Below are positions 1 to 10,537 of a stretch of 37,980 nt of DNA, piece after piece. The DNA is from Allobosea sp. (GTDB taxonomy: Bacteria; Pseudomonadota; Alphaproteobacteria; Rhizobiales; Kaistiaceae). The stretch spans positions 1 through 37,980 of the forward strand of contig JAFKFV010000028.1 of NCBI GenBank assembly GCA_017307955.1, given 5' to 3'. The first letter of the stretch is position 1. Every line of letters starts with the position of its first letter. Position numbers and translations under genes: made by a program. Below the pieces are notes generated by a model. It was not told the DNA's origin. It did not search any database and worked only from the letters and a program-made list of their open reading frames with translations.

Positions 1-110
1 GGCTGACGCGCGCGGTCGCCGAGGATCTCGCCGGCCATGCGGTTGAGAGGGGGAGCCGGCTCGGCGTCGAATCGGGTGGTCAATTCTTCGTCATCGGGCC
101 ATCGCCATGA
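1..110 (+). CDS. DUF1285 family protein, C-terminal end (partial)
   Basis: The window opens inside a reading frame whose codons start at position 3 and run to a TGA at 108-110. The visible 35 residues begin LTRAVAEDLAG and end GGQFFVIGPSP. This resembles the usual C-terminus of DUF1285 proteins (L-T-R-A-V followed by a G-V-x-S-G-G-x-F-F ending), but I recognise it from memory of the family only. The stop overlaps the next start as ATGA, so it is translationally coupled to the Nudix gene. In Rhizobiales a DUF1285 gene commonly precedes this Nudix gene, which supports the call. The function is unknown. Confidence 0.6.
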   Translation, partial: LTRAVAEDLAGHAVERGSRLGVESGGQFFVIGPSP

Positions 111-742
111 CGCTCTTGGCCGATGACGACCGCTTCCTGCCAGATCATGTGTTCGCCGTGGCGAAGCGGCGGCTGCTGCCCGTCTCAGAGGGGGCAGATG
201 CCGCCAGCGAGCCGGTCATCAATGCCGATTTCAAGCCGCCGCGCGGCTTCCGTGCGCGGCCGGCGGCGGTGCTGATCCCGATCGTCGCGCGCGAGCACCC
301 GACGGTGCTGATGACGCGGCGGACGGCGCGGCTGCGCCAGCATGCCGGCCAGATCGCCTTTCCAGGCGGCGCCGTCGATCCGGAGGATGCGGACACGGCC
401 GCCGCCGCCCTTCGCGAGGCCGAGGAGGAAATCGGGCTCGATCCGCGCCTCGTGCAGCCACTCGGCCGGCTCGGTCCCTATATCGCGGGCACGGGCTATC
501 ACATCACGCCGGTGGTCGCGCGCGTCGAGCCTTCGTTCCGGCTCGTGCTCAACCCGGACGAGGTCGAGGCGGCCTTCGAAGTGCCGCTCTCCTTCCTCAT
601 GACGCCGGAGAACCACCGGCAGGGCAGCCGGGAATGGGACGGCACCCGGCATTTCTTTTACGAAATGCCCTATGACGAGCACTATATCTGGGGGATCACG
701 GCCGGGATCATCCGCGGCCTCTACGAACGGCTCTTTGCCTGA
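107..742 (+). CDS. CoA pyrophosphatase, Nudix hydrolase (NudL type)
   Basis: The 211-aa product is a Nudix hydrolase of the CoA pyrophosphatase branch, which splits CoA and its derivatives into phosphopantetheine and 3',5'-ADP. The branch signature spans residues 68-88 (LMTRRTARLRQHAG followed by the FPGG strand). The Nudix helix is R-E-A-E-E-E-I-G at residues 103-110, with all metal-binding glutamates present. The ATG overlaps the stop of the upstream DUF1285 frame. The next gene follows after 2 nt, so this is the second gene of a four-gene operon ending in cca. Length is normal for the family. The exact substrate is inferred from family membership. Confidence 0.9.
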   Translation: MTLLADDDRFLPDHVFAVAKRRLLPVSEGADAASEPVINADFKPPRGFRARPAAVLIPIVAREHPTVLMTRRTARLRQHAGQIAFPGGAVDPEDADTAAAALREAEEEIGLDPRLVQPLGRLGPYIAGTGYHITPVVARVEPSFRLVLNPDEVEAAFEVPLSFLMTPENHRQGSREWDGTRHFFYEMPYDEHYIWGITAGIIRGLYERLFA

Positions 743-744
743 CC

Positions 745-1008
745 ATGGTCCGATTCCTCGGCTTCACCTTCCTCTTCTTCCTGCTGCCCTTCGCGCTCTA
801 TGCGGCCTGGCGCTTCTTCAAGGCGGGCGTCCGGCCGGGCGACGAGCGCTGGCCCTTGATCGTCTGGCTCAGGCTCGGCGTCGTCGGCATCCTCGCGATG
901 CTCGCCTCGCTCCTCGTCATCCTCGCCTATCCCGAGAACGAGGCGGGCGGCCTCTACCGCCCGGCCCATATGGAGAACGGCCAGATCGTGCCGGGCCGCT
1001 TCGAATGA
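745..1008 (+). CDS. Small membrane protein, DUF6111 family
   Basis: This 87-aa protein has two hydrophobic segments, roughly residues 4-22 and 40-62, separated by a short basic stretch and followed by a polar tail ending GQIVPGRFE. It matches the DUF6111 family found between a Nudix gene and cca in Rhizobiales. Nothing in it suggests catalysis; an inner-membrane protein of unknown role is the safest description. It starts 2 nt after the Nudix stop, and its own TGA overlaps the cca ATG (ATGA at 1005-1008), so all three genes are probably translated from one message. Confidence 0.8.
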   Translation: MVRFLGFTFLFFLLPFALYAAWRFFKAGVRPGDERWPLIVWLRLGVVGILAMLASLLVILAYPENEAGGLYRPAHMENGQIVPGRFE

Positions 1009-2231
1009 CGGAGGCAAGGCTCGCCGGCGCGGACTTCCTCGCCGATCCGCTGGTCGTCGATGTGCTCCGCATCCTCTCGGCCGAAGGCGGCGCGGCGCGG
1101 GTCGTCGGCGGCGCGGTGCGCAATGCGCTGATGGGGCTTCCCGCCTCCGGCGACATCGACATCGCGACGACGCTTCTCCCCGACGCGGTCATGGCGCGCG
1201 CCGCCGCCGCCGGGCTGCAGTCGGTGCCGACGGGCATCGAGCACGGCACCGTAACGGTGATCGGCCGCCACCGGGTCGTCGAGGTGACGACTTTGCGCGA
1301 GGATGTCGAGACGGACGGCCGCCATGCGGTCGTGCGGTTCGGCACCGACTGGGCGGCCGATGCCGCGCGGCGCGACTTCACCATGAATGCGCTCTTTGCC
1401 GATGCCGAGGGCCATATCATCGATCTCGTCGGCGGGATCGAGGATCTCGCGGCGCGCCGCGTGCGCTTCATCGGCTCGGCCGACCAGCGGATTGCCGAGG
1501 ACCGGCTGCGGGTGCTGCGCTTCTTCCGCTTCCATGCGAGCTACGGCCATGGCGCGCCGGATGCCGAAGGCCTCGCCGCTGCGACCCGCGCCCGCCATGC
1601 GCTGGGCGATCTTTCAGCCGAGCGGATCGGGCAGGAGATGCGGCGGCTGGTCGTTGCGCCGGGTGCGCCGGCGACGCTCGAAGTCATGCAGGACAGCGGC
1701 ATCCTGCCGCTCATCGCGGCCGGTGTCGGGCGGATCGGCGTCTTCCAGCGGCTCGCGACGGACGCGGGGGCGCCCAGGGACGCGGCATTGCGCTTCGCGG
1801 CGCTGTTCGGCTTCGTGCAGGAGGACATCGACCGCATCACGCGCCGCTTCCGCCTCGCCAATCGCGAGCGCGACCGCATGACGGAGGCGCTCGCCGCGCG
1901 GCCGGCGCTCATCGGGGGCGGTGTCGTCTCCGATCGTGTCGCGCTCTATCGGCGCGGCCGCGAGGCGGTGACGGGGGCGCTGGCCCTCATCGCCGCGGAG
2001 GGACTGCTCACGGAGGCCGAGGCCGCGGCCCGGCGGGCGGCGATCGAGGCGTTCGAGCCGCCAGCCTTCCCGCTATCGGGGCGCGACGTGGTCGAGGCAG
2101 GGATCGGACGCGGGCCGGCGGTCGGCGTCATCCTGCGGCATCTCGAGGACTGGTGGCTGCGCGAGGATTTCCGGCCCGACGCCGAGGCGCTCCGCCGGAG
2201 GCTGCAGACGATGATCGCGGCGCAGCAGTAG
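1005..2231 (+). CDS. cca: CCA tRNA nucleotidyltransferase / poly(A) polymerase family
   Basis: The 408-aa protein belongs to the class II nucleotidyltransferases that build or repair the 3'-CCA end of tRNAs. Residues 35-40 (GGAVRN) form the nucleotide-binding turn, and D50-I-D52 is the catalytic metal pair. RRDFTMNAL at 122-130 and EDRLRVLR at 165-172 are the ribose/base recognition motifs of this family. The C-terminal half is the helical tRNA-binding body. No HD domain is evident. The chosen ATG overlaps the preceding stop and leaves the N-terminus at normal length. It is the last gene of the operon and is followed by a strong terminator hairpin. Confidence 0.93.
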   Translation: MTEARLAGADFLADPLVVDVLRILSAEGGAARVVGGAVRNALMGLPASGDIDIATTLLPDAVMARAAAAGLQSVPTGIEHGTVTVIGRHRVVEVTTLREDVETDGRHAVVRFGTDWAADAARRDFTMNALFADAEGHIIDLVGGIEDLAARRVRFIGSADQRIAEDRLRVLRFFRFHASYGHGAPDAEGLAAATRARHALGDLSAERIGQEMRRLVVAPGAPATLEVMQDSGILPLIAAGVGRIGVFQRLATDAGAPRDAALRFAALFGFVQEDIDRITRRFRLANRERDRMTEALAARPALIGGGVVSDRVALYRRGREAVTGALALIAAEGLLTEAEAAARRAAIEAFEPPAFPLSGRDVVEAGIGRGPAVGVILRHLEDWWLREDFRPDAEALRRRLQTMIAAQQ

Positions 2232-2247
2232 CCGGCCTTCCAAATGA

Positions 2248-2274
2248 AAATGGCCGGGACGAGCCCGGCCATTT
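2248..2274. terminator. Bidirectional intrinsic terminator between cca and petC
   Basis: This is a perfect 11-bp inverted repeat (arms 2248-2258 and 2264-2274, AAATGGCCGGG) around a 5-nt loop. The arms carry A/T at their outer ends, so each strand has a short U-run after the GC stem. It sits between the tail-to-tail genes cca and petC and should end both transcripts. Confidence 0.85.
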
Positions 2275-2310
2275 CGCATCGAGAGATCGGTGGTGCGCCG
2301 AGTGCGCGCC

Positions 2311-3201
2311 TCAGTGCGCGACCTTGGACCAGATCTTCTTCTTGGTCACATAGAGCAGGCCGGCGAAGACGATCAGGAAGATGATCACCTGGAAGCCGGC
2401 GCGCTTGCGCGCGTCGAGATGCGGCTCGGCAGTCCACATCAGGAAGGCCGCGACGTCGCGCGAATACTGGTCGACCGTCTGCGGCGCGCCGTCGGTATAG
2501 GTCACCTGGCCGTCGGAGAGCGGCGGCGGCATGGCGATGGCCGGGCCGCTGACGAAATGCGGATTGTAGTGCAGGCCCGGCGGGATCTGCATGCCGGCCG
2601 GCGGCTCCTTGTAGCCCGTCAGGAGGCCATGGATGTAGTCCGGGCCGCCTTCCTCATACTGCGTGAACAGGTCGAGGACGAACCAGGGGAAGCCGCGCTC
2701 GACGGCGCGGGCCTTGGCCATCAGCGACAGGTCCGGCGGCGCCTTGCCGTTGTTGGCGGCGGCGGCCGCTTCCGGGTTCGGGAAGGGCGACGGGAAGCGG
2801 TCGGAGAGGCGGCCGGGGCGCTCGAACATGTCGCCGGCGTCGTTCGGACCGTCCTGCACCTGATAGCTGGCCGCGACCGTGCGCGCCTGCGCCTCGGTGA
2901 AATGCGGTCCGCCTTCCTGCGCGAGGTTGCGGAACGACATCAGGTTCATCGAGTGGCAGGAGGCGCAAACCTCCTTGTAGACCTGATAGCCGCGCTGCAG
3001 CTGCGCCGTGTCGAAGCGACCGAACAGGCCGGCGAAGGACCAGGGCTCCAGCGTCGGCTTGATGATCGGGAAATGCGTCGGCTGCGCTTCCTCGCCATGC
3101 TCCTCGGCAGCGAACGCGGCGCCGGCGCCGATCGCGCCGAGGCCGATCATCACGCCGAGGCCGAGGCCGGCAAGCTTCGTGGACAAGCTCTTCATGGTCA
3201 T
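2311..3201 (-). CDS. petC: Cytochrome c1 of the bc1 complex
   Basis: This 296-aa protein is the membrane-anchored c-type cytochrome of complex III, which passes electrons from the Rieske centre to cytochrome c. It has a signal peptide (residues 1-31), a covalent haem motif CASCH at 79-83, and the axial methionine in AMPPPL (M224). A C-terminal anchor helix lies at about 268-285, followed by a basic tail. The start is the first ATG of ATG-ACC-ATG, with AGGA upstream. The reading frame stays open for hundreds of codons upstream, but that part lies over the cytochrome b gene in another frame. Here b and c1 are separate proteins, unlike the fused version made in Bradyrhizobium. Confidence 0.95.
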   Translation of the reverse strand: MTMKSLSTKLAGLGLGVMIGLGAIGAGAAFAAEEHGEEAQPTHFPIIKPTLEPWSFAGLFGRFDTAQLQRGYQVYKEVCASCHSMNLMSFRNLAQEGGPHFTEAQARTVAASYQVQDGPNDAGDMFERPGRLSDRFPSPFPNPEAAAAANNGKAPPDLSLMAKARAVERGFPWFVLDLFTQYEEGGPDYIHGLLTGYKEPPAGMQIPPGLHYNPHFVSGPAIAMPPPLSDGQVTYTDGAPQTVDQYSRDVAAFLMWTAEPHLDARKRAGFQVIIFLIVFAGLLYVTKKKIWSKVAH

Positions 3202-3224
3202 CGATCCGTTTCCTGTCCCACGGC

Positions 3225-4490
3225 TCACTTGGTCTGCGGTCCGGACGGAGCACCCGCCGTGACGGGCGCGCCACCGCCGAGCACTGCCTCCGTGATCGAG
3301 GCCGGGAGCGGCCTCGGCTTCTCGAACAGGCCGAGCAGCGGCAGGATGATCAGGAAGTGGGCGAAGTAGTAGACCGTCAGGATGCGGCCGACGATCAGGT
3401 AGCCACCCTCGGGCGGCATGGCGCCGATATAGCCGAGGCCGACCGCGGCGACCGCCCAGATCCAGAAGAACTGGCGATAGAGCGGGCGGAAATTCGCCGA
3501 GCGGACCTTCGAGGTATCGAGCCACGGCACCACGAACAGCACCGCGATGGCGCCGAACATGGCGATGACGCCGAGGAGCTTGTCCGGGATCGAGCGCAGG
3601 ATCGCGTAGAAGGGCAGGAAGTACCATTCCGGCACGATATGCGCGGGCGTCACCAGCGGGTTCGCCTCGATATAGTTGTCGGCGTGGCCGAGATAGTTCG
3701 GCACGTAGAAGACGAAGTAGCAGTAGAAGATCAGGAAGACGACGAGGCCGAGCGCATCCTTGACGGTGAAATAGGGATGGAAGGGCAGGGTGTCCTGCTT
3801 CTCCTTCACCGAGACGCCGGTCGGGTTGTTCGAGCCCGGGATGTGCAGCGCCCAGATATGCAGCACCACGACGCCCGCGATGATGAAGGGCAGCAGGTAG
3901 TGCAGGGCGAAGAAGCGGTTCAGCGTCGGATTGTCGACCGAGAAGCCGCCCCACAGCCAGGTTACGATCGTCTGGCCGACGAGCGGGATGGCGCCAAAGA
4001 GATTGGTGATCACGGTGGCGCCCCAGAAGGACATCTGGCCCCAGGGCAGCACATAGCCCATGAAGCCGGTCGCCATCATGAGCAGGAAGATGATCATGCC
4101 GAGGATCCACAGGACCTCGCGCGGGGCCTTGTAGGACCCGTAATAGAGGCCGCGGAAGATGTGGATATAGACGGCGATGAAGAACATCGACGCGCCGTTG
4201 GCATGCAGGTAGCGGAGCATCCAGCCGGAGTTCACGTCGCGCATGATGCCTTCGACCGAATTGAAGGCGAGGGTCACATGCGGCGTGTAGTGCATCGCGA
4301 GCACCACGCCGGTCGCGATCTGCGCGACCAGCATGAAGGCGAGGATGCCGCCGAAGGTCCAGAAGTAGTTCAGGTTCCGCGGATTCGGGAACACGATGAA
4401 GGACGAGTGCACCAGGCCGAGGATCGGCAGGCGCGTCTCGAGCCACTTCAGCGCAGGATGCTGGGGCTGATAGGTCGAAGGTCCGGACAT
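3225..4490 (-). CDS. petB: Cytochrome b of the bc1 complex
   Basis: The 421-aa polytopic subunit carries the two b haems and both quinone sites of complex III. Haem ligand pairs H96/H197 and H110/H211 keep the canonical 14-residue spacing. The Qo-site PEWY motif is at 287-290. It has the eight-helix length expected of alphaproteobacterial cytochrome b and is not fused to c1. It is the middle gene of petA-petB-petC, 18 nt after petA and 23 nt before petC. A GGGAGA ribosome site precedes the ATG. Confidence 0.97.
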   Translation of the reverse strand: MSGPSTYQPQHPALKWLETRLPILGLVHSSFIVFPNPRNLNYFWTFGGILAFMLVAQIATGVVLAMHYTPHVTLAFNSVEGIMRDVNSGWMLRYLHANGASMFFIAVYIHIFRGLYYGSYKAPREVLWILGMIIFLLMMATGFMGYVLPWGQMSFWGATVITNLFGAIPLVGQTIVTWLWGGFSVDNPTLNRFFALHYLLPFIIAGVVVLHIWALHIPGSNNPTGVSVKEKQDTLPFHPYFTVKDALGLVVFLIFYCYFVFYVPNYLGHADNYIEANPLVTPAHIVPEWYFLPFYAILRSIPDKLLGVIAMFGAIAVLFVVPWLDTSKVRSANFRPLYRQFFWIWAVAAVGLGYIGAMPPEGGYLIVGRILTVYYFAHFLIILPLLGLFEKPRPLPASITEAVLGGGAPVTAGAPSGPQTK

Positions 4491-4508
4491 GGTTGCGTCT
4501 TTCTCCCG

Positions 4509-5075
4509 TCAGCCGATCTTGATCTTGGTGTCGGTCATGAATGAATAGACCGGAATGGCCATGTTCTCCGGCGCCGGTCCCTGACGGATGCGGCCCGCGG
4601 TGTCGTAGACCGAGCCGTGGCAGGGGCAGAACCAGCCGCCGAAAGCACCTTCCTGGCCGAGCGGGATGCAGCCGAGATGGGTGCAGACATTGACCATGAC
4701 GAACCAGTTCTCCTTGCCTTCCGCAGCGCGGTTGGCATCGGTGGCGGGTGCGTCGGCCGGCAGATTGGCGTTGCGGGCGATCGGGTCCTTGAGGTCGGAG
4801 AGGGCGGCGGCCTTGGCCTCCTCCACTTCCTTGGCGGTGCGGTTGCGCACGACGACCGGCTTGCCGCGCCACTTCACCGTGACCGACTCGCCTTCCTTGA
4901 TCGACGAGATGTCGACCTCGGACGAGGCGAGGGCGAGCGCCGAGGCGTCCGGGTTCATCTGGTTGATGAAGGGCCAGACGGTCGCCGCGATGCCGACCGC
5001 GCCGACGGCGCCGGTCGCGATGAAGAGAAAGTCGCGTCGGGTCGGCTCTGTCGCAGCGCTGTGTGCCAAGATCAT
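4509..5075 (-). CDS. petA: Rieske iron-sulfur subunit of the bc1 complex
   Basis: The 188-aa protein carries the high-potential 2Fe-2S cluster of complex III. Cluster ligands are in CTHLGC (C131, H133, disulfide C136) and CPCHGS (C150, H153, disulfide C152). The N-terminus has a twin-arginine-type motif (TRRDF, residues 12-16) followed by a hydrophobic anchor, as usual for Tat-exported Rieske proteins that keep their signal as a membrane tether. It is the first gene of the bc1 operon, with a GAGAGGGG ribosome site just before the ATG. The promoter should lie in the 224-nt gap upstream. Confidence 0.96.
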   Translation of the reverse strand: MILAHSAATEPTRRDFLFIATGAVGAVGIAATVWPFINQMNPDASALALASSEVDISSIKEGESVTVKWRGKPVVVRNRTAKEVEEAKAAALSDLKDPIARNANLPADAPATDANRAAEGKENWFVMVNVCTHLGCIPLGQEGAFGGWFCPCHGSVYDTAGRIRQGPAPENMAIPVYSFMTDTKIKIG

Positions 5076-5175
5076 TCCCCTCTCAATCCTCCGCCCCGGC
5101 CGTTCCGCCCGCCGGAGAGCCTTGCCGGCCCCGTGGACGAAATGTCCAATCGCGCGACCGGACAGCCGAAGCCAA

Positions 5176-5190
5176 GGCGTAGGCTACGCC
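5176..5190. promoter_or_regulatory. 15-bp palindrome upstream of petA
   Basis: GGCGTAGGCTACGCC is a perfect palindrome with 7-bp arms and one central base, about 100 nt upstream of the petA start. A smaller inverted repeat (TGGAC-N5-GTCCA, 5134-5148) lies between it and the gene. This gap (5076-5299) holds no convincing gene. The position suggests a regulator site for the bc1 operon, but I cannot name the protein and see no clear -10/-35 next to it. Confidence 0.35.
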
Positions 5191-5299
5191 CATTTCGTTT
5201 GAAGCTGTTTAGCCATCGCCGCCCGCCGATGTCCAGAGACGGCAGGGCCGATGCGCACATTGTCGCGGCAGCGGTGAGGCCGAAATGTGCCCGCCGGGC

Positions 5300-5803
5300 T
5301 CAGCCCCGCGCGATGGCGGAAAACCGGCCGAGGAGGTCGGCGAAGGCGGCGACCTCCGCGTCCGACCAGTCGTCGATCTGGGCGCGAAGAAGGCGGCGCT
5401 TCGCCTGCCGGGTCGCCGCGATCAAGGCCGTCCCGGAATCGGTCAGCCTCAGCAGGCTGCGCCGCCCGTCGGCCTGCGAGGCGAGGCGCTCGACGAGGCC
5501 GGTCCGCACGGCCTCGGCGACGAGGCGACTCGCCTGCGAGGGATCGACGACCAGGCGCTCCGCGACGGTCGCCACCGACACCCCGTCGGCCTCGGAACGC
5601 GCGGCCTCGTCGATGGCATCGACGACCTCGACGATGGCGGGCTCGATGGCGAGCGCCAGCTCATCCAGCACGCGGCGGCCCATCCCGCGGCGGATCATGC
5701 TGCGACGCAGCCTGCCGAGGGCGGCGTCGATGCGCGCCACGGCGTCGTCGCGTCCGTCTGGCAGGTGGTCGTCCAAGTCCTCGATGCGATCCATGACAGC
5801 CAC
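5300..5803 (-). CDS. MarR family transcriptional regulator
   Basis: This 167-aa protein has the MarR winged-helix layout. The recognition region is around SVATVAERLVVDPSQASRLV (residues 95-114), followed by the wing with the conserved D-G-R-R (LASQADGRRSLLRLTDSG). Helices at both ends would form the dimer interface. It is divergent from the ABM-domain gene at 5923, and a 17-bp palindrome lies between the likely -35 and -10 of its own promoter, so autorepression is likely. A second ATG nine bases downstream is an alternative start. The ligand is unknown. Confidence 0.85.
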   Translation of the reverse strand: MAVMDRIEDLDDHLPDGRDDAVARIDAALGRLRRSMIRRGMGRRVLDELALAIEPAIVEVVDAIDEAARSEADGVSVATVAERLVVDPSQASRLVAEAVRTGLVERLASQADGRRSLLRLTDSGTALIAATRQAKRRLLRAQIDDWSDAEVAAFADLLGRFSAIARG

Positions 5804-5854
5804 TTAGCACGGCGGGGCGCTGCCCCGCACCGATCGAAATCGATGCGCAAAGCA

Positions 5855-5884
5855 ATTAAATGCGTGACACACGCATATTGATAA
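5855..5884 (-). promoter_or_regulatory. Probable promoter of the MarR gene
   Basis: Read on the - strand, TTATCA (5884-5879, four of six bases match the -35 consensus), an 18-bp spacer and TTTAAT (5860-5855, five of six match the -10) lie about 50 nt upstream of the MarR start. The spacer contains the palindrome at 5860-5876. Confidence 0.45.
5860..5876. promoter_or_regulatory. Likely MarR operator
   Basis: ATGCGTG-ACA-CACGCAT is a perfect 7-bp inverted repeat with a 3-bp centre, the size and symmetry of MarR-family operators. It lies in the divergent gap between the MarR gene and the ABM-domain gene, inside the predicted MarR promoter and about 46 nt upstream of the ABM start, so one site could control both genes. 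Confidence 0.6.
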
Positions 5885-5922
5885 GTCATGCTTTCGGCGC
5901 CCAGTTGGAAAGGACACCTGTC

Positions 5923-6264
5923 ATGACTTCGAGAATCATGTGGCCCGAAGGGGCCCTCTATCGCCTGGATCTGTTTGACATTCCCCACGCGGCGCGCGGC
6001 GCCTTCGCCGAGCGGGCGGCGGCAACACAGGCTGTCCTGCGCCGGCAGGCCGGGCTCGTGGGCGAGCAGGGCTTCGAACGGGTCAGCGGTCCGGGACGGT
6101 TCAATATCGCGACGCTGGCCGCCTGGGAAAACGCGGCGGCGATCGAGGCTGCCGCGAAGGCCGTGGCCGAGATGCATGCGGCGACCGGTTTCGACCGCCA
6201 GACTTTCCTCGCCCAGCACGGCATCAGCGCCGAGATCGCGACCTTCCGCGCCTTCGCGCTCTGA
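5923..6264 (+). CDS. ABM-domain protein (antibiotic biosynthesis monooxygenase-like)
   Basis: This 113-aa single-domain protein fits the dimeric alpha/beta-barrel ABM family. The pattern is R-L-D-L-F-x-I-P near the start, a QAVLRRQAG helix, an N-I-A-T-L-A-A-W-E strand, and a C-terminal segment with GFDRQTF. ABM proteins range from quinone monooxygenases to haem-degrading enzymes, so the reaction is not known. The ATG at 5923 is preferred to upstream in-frame codons because AAAGGA sits 8 nt before it and the longer version would run across the operator. The divergent MarR gene and shared palindrome suggest induction by a small molecule. Confidence 0.75.
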   Translation: MTSRIMWPEGALYRLDLFDIPHAARGAFAERAAATQAVLRRQAGLVGEQGFERVSGPGRFNIATLAAWENAAAIEAAAKAVAEMHAATGFDRQTFLAQHGISAEIATFRAFAL

Positions 6265-6270
6265 TGTGAA

Positions 6271-6295
6271 ACGGGCGGGGATTGCCCCCGCCCGT
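6271..6295. terminator. Intrinsic terminator between the ABM gene and ABC exporter 1
   Basis: This is a perfect 10-bp GC-rich stem (ACGGGCGGGG, arms 6271-6280 and 6286-6295) with a 5-nt loop, followed by CTCTT on the + strand. It lies between the convergent ends of the ABM gene and ABC exporter 1 and probably serves both. Confidence 0.8.
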
Positions 6296-6302
6296 CTCTT
6301 CG

Positions 6303-8132
<1,830 letters not shown>

Positions 8133-8180
8133 GGCGGGCCCAGGGAAGGCGGGACGAATGGGGGAACGGCGCGCAGAAGC

Positions 8181-8269
8181 GGCGCCGTCGGGCGCCGGTG
8201 CGGCTGGTCGCGCGGAGATGTCGAGCGGTGACGATGAGCAGCGGCCGGGCCCTTCGCGGGCTTCCGGCC
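8181..8269 (-). other. Two strong hairpins in the ABC exporter 1 leader
   Basis: The first hairpin spans 8243-8269. Its outer stem is GGCCGG/CCGGCC and its inner stem GCCC/GGGC, with a two-base bulge and a 5-nt loop. The second spans 8181-8196 (GGCGCC-GTCG-GGCGCC). Both lie between the end of the small ORF and the ABC exporter 1 start. Neither is followed by a clear U-run, so they look more like structured leader elements than plain terminators. Confidence 0.5.
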
Positions 8270-8294
8270 GGTCGGCGTCGACTTTGAAGAAGGG

Positions 8295-8360
8295 CTAGAG
8301 CGCGGCGGCGCCCATGCTCGAACGAATCGCGGACCGGGTGCGCGAAAGGATCATTTCCAT
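8295..8360 (-). CDS. Putative 21-aa leader peptide ahead of ABC exporter 1
   Basis: The frame runs ATG to TAG for 21 residues; it begins MEMILSRTRS and ends SSMGAAAL. AGGAGG (8372-8367 on the - strand) lies 6 nt before the ATG, one of the best ribosome sites in the window and hard to explain if the ORF is not translated. It ends 162 nt before ABC exporter 1 and is followed by two hairpins. By analogy with known leader peptides of drug exporters it could control the exporter by ribosome stalling or attenuation. Three arginines and five serines are its only compositional feature. No homologue is recognised. Confidence 0.45.
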   Translation of the reverse strand: MEMILSRTRSAIRSSMGAAAL

Positions 8361-8518
8361 CCGGGTCCTCCTCGTTCGAGCTTCGCCGCGGGCGCTGGAA
8401 TCGCACCCGCTCTGGCTGAGGTCGGCACTCTCATGCTACCCGCGACGATTGGCAAGGCCCAAGCTTCGATTAGCGCCGGCTGTTGCACCGCGGCGACAGT
8501 CGGCTGCGGCGGCAAAGT

Positions 8519-8548
8519 CTGGATTGCCGGGTCAAGCCCGGCAACGAC
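8519..8548. repeat. Palindromic intergenic repeat (REP-like)
   Basis: TTGCCGGG-TCAAG-CCCGGCAA (8524-8544) is a perfect 8-bp stem flanked by CTGGA and CGACA. I recall near-identical elements in many copies between genes of Rhizobiales genomes. It lies 44 nt or more past the stop of ABC exporter 2 and may also end that transcript. Confidence 0.65.
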
Positions 8549-8591
8549 AGGGAAGGGGGCCGGTGGGGAGGGTTCTACCCAGAAACCAGCC

Positions 8592-10442
<1,851 letters not shown>

Positions 10443-10537
10443 GCTATGTCCGGTGGCGCCGGCCGCCTTCCTTGTCTTCAGCGTCCGGATGTCTTCAACG
10501 TCCGAGCGCATCCATTTCCGTTCCGAACGGCCCCTCC

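Larger units (their letters stand above)
8133..8591. other. 459-nt gap between the two ABC exporter genes
   Basis: No normal-length gene is convincing here. Going down the - strand from ABC exporter 2, the gap holds a palindromic intergenic repeat (8519-8548), a weak promoter candidate for the - strand (TTGGGC, 18 bp, TAGCAT, at about 8434-8463), a 21-codon ORF with a very strong ribosome site (8295-8360), and two GC-rich hairpins before the start of ABC exporter 1. Together these look like a regulatory leader. Confidence 0.45.

Noticed and set aside
2311..4872. A single 853-codon - strand frame that could be read as a fused cytochrome protein
   Set aside because: Only the last 296 codons encode cytochrome c1. 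The upstream part lies over cytochrome b in another frame, is Arg/Pro-rich and matches nothing, whereas cytochrome b is complete in its own frame with all haem ligands.
5072..5260. 62-codon - strand ORF upstream of and overlapping the start of petA
   Set aside because: It has no good ribosome site, no family resemblance, and covers the region expected to hold the bc1 promoter.
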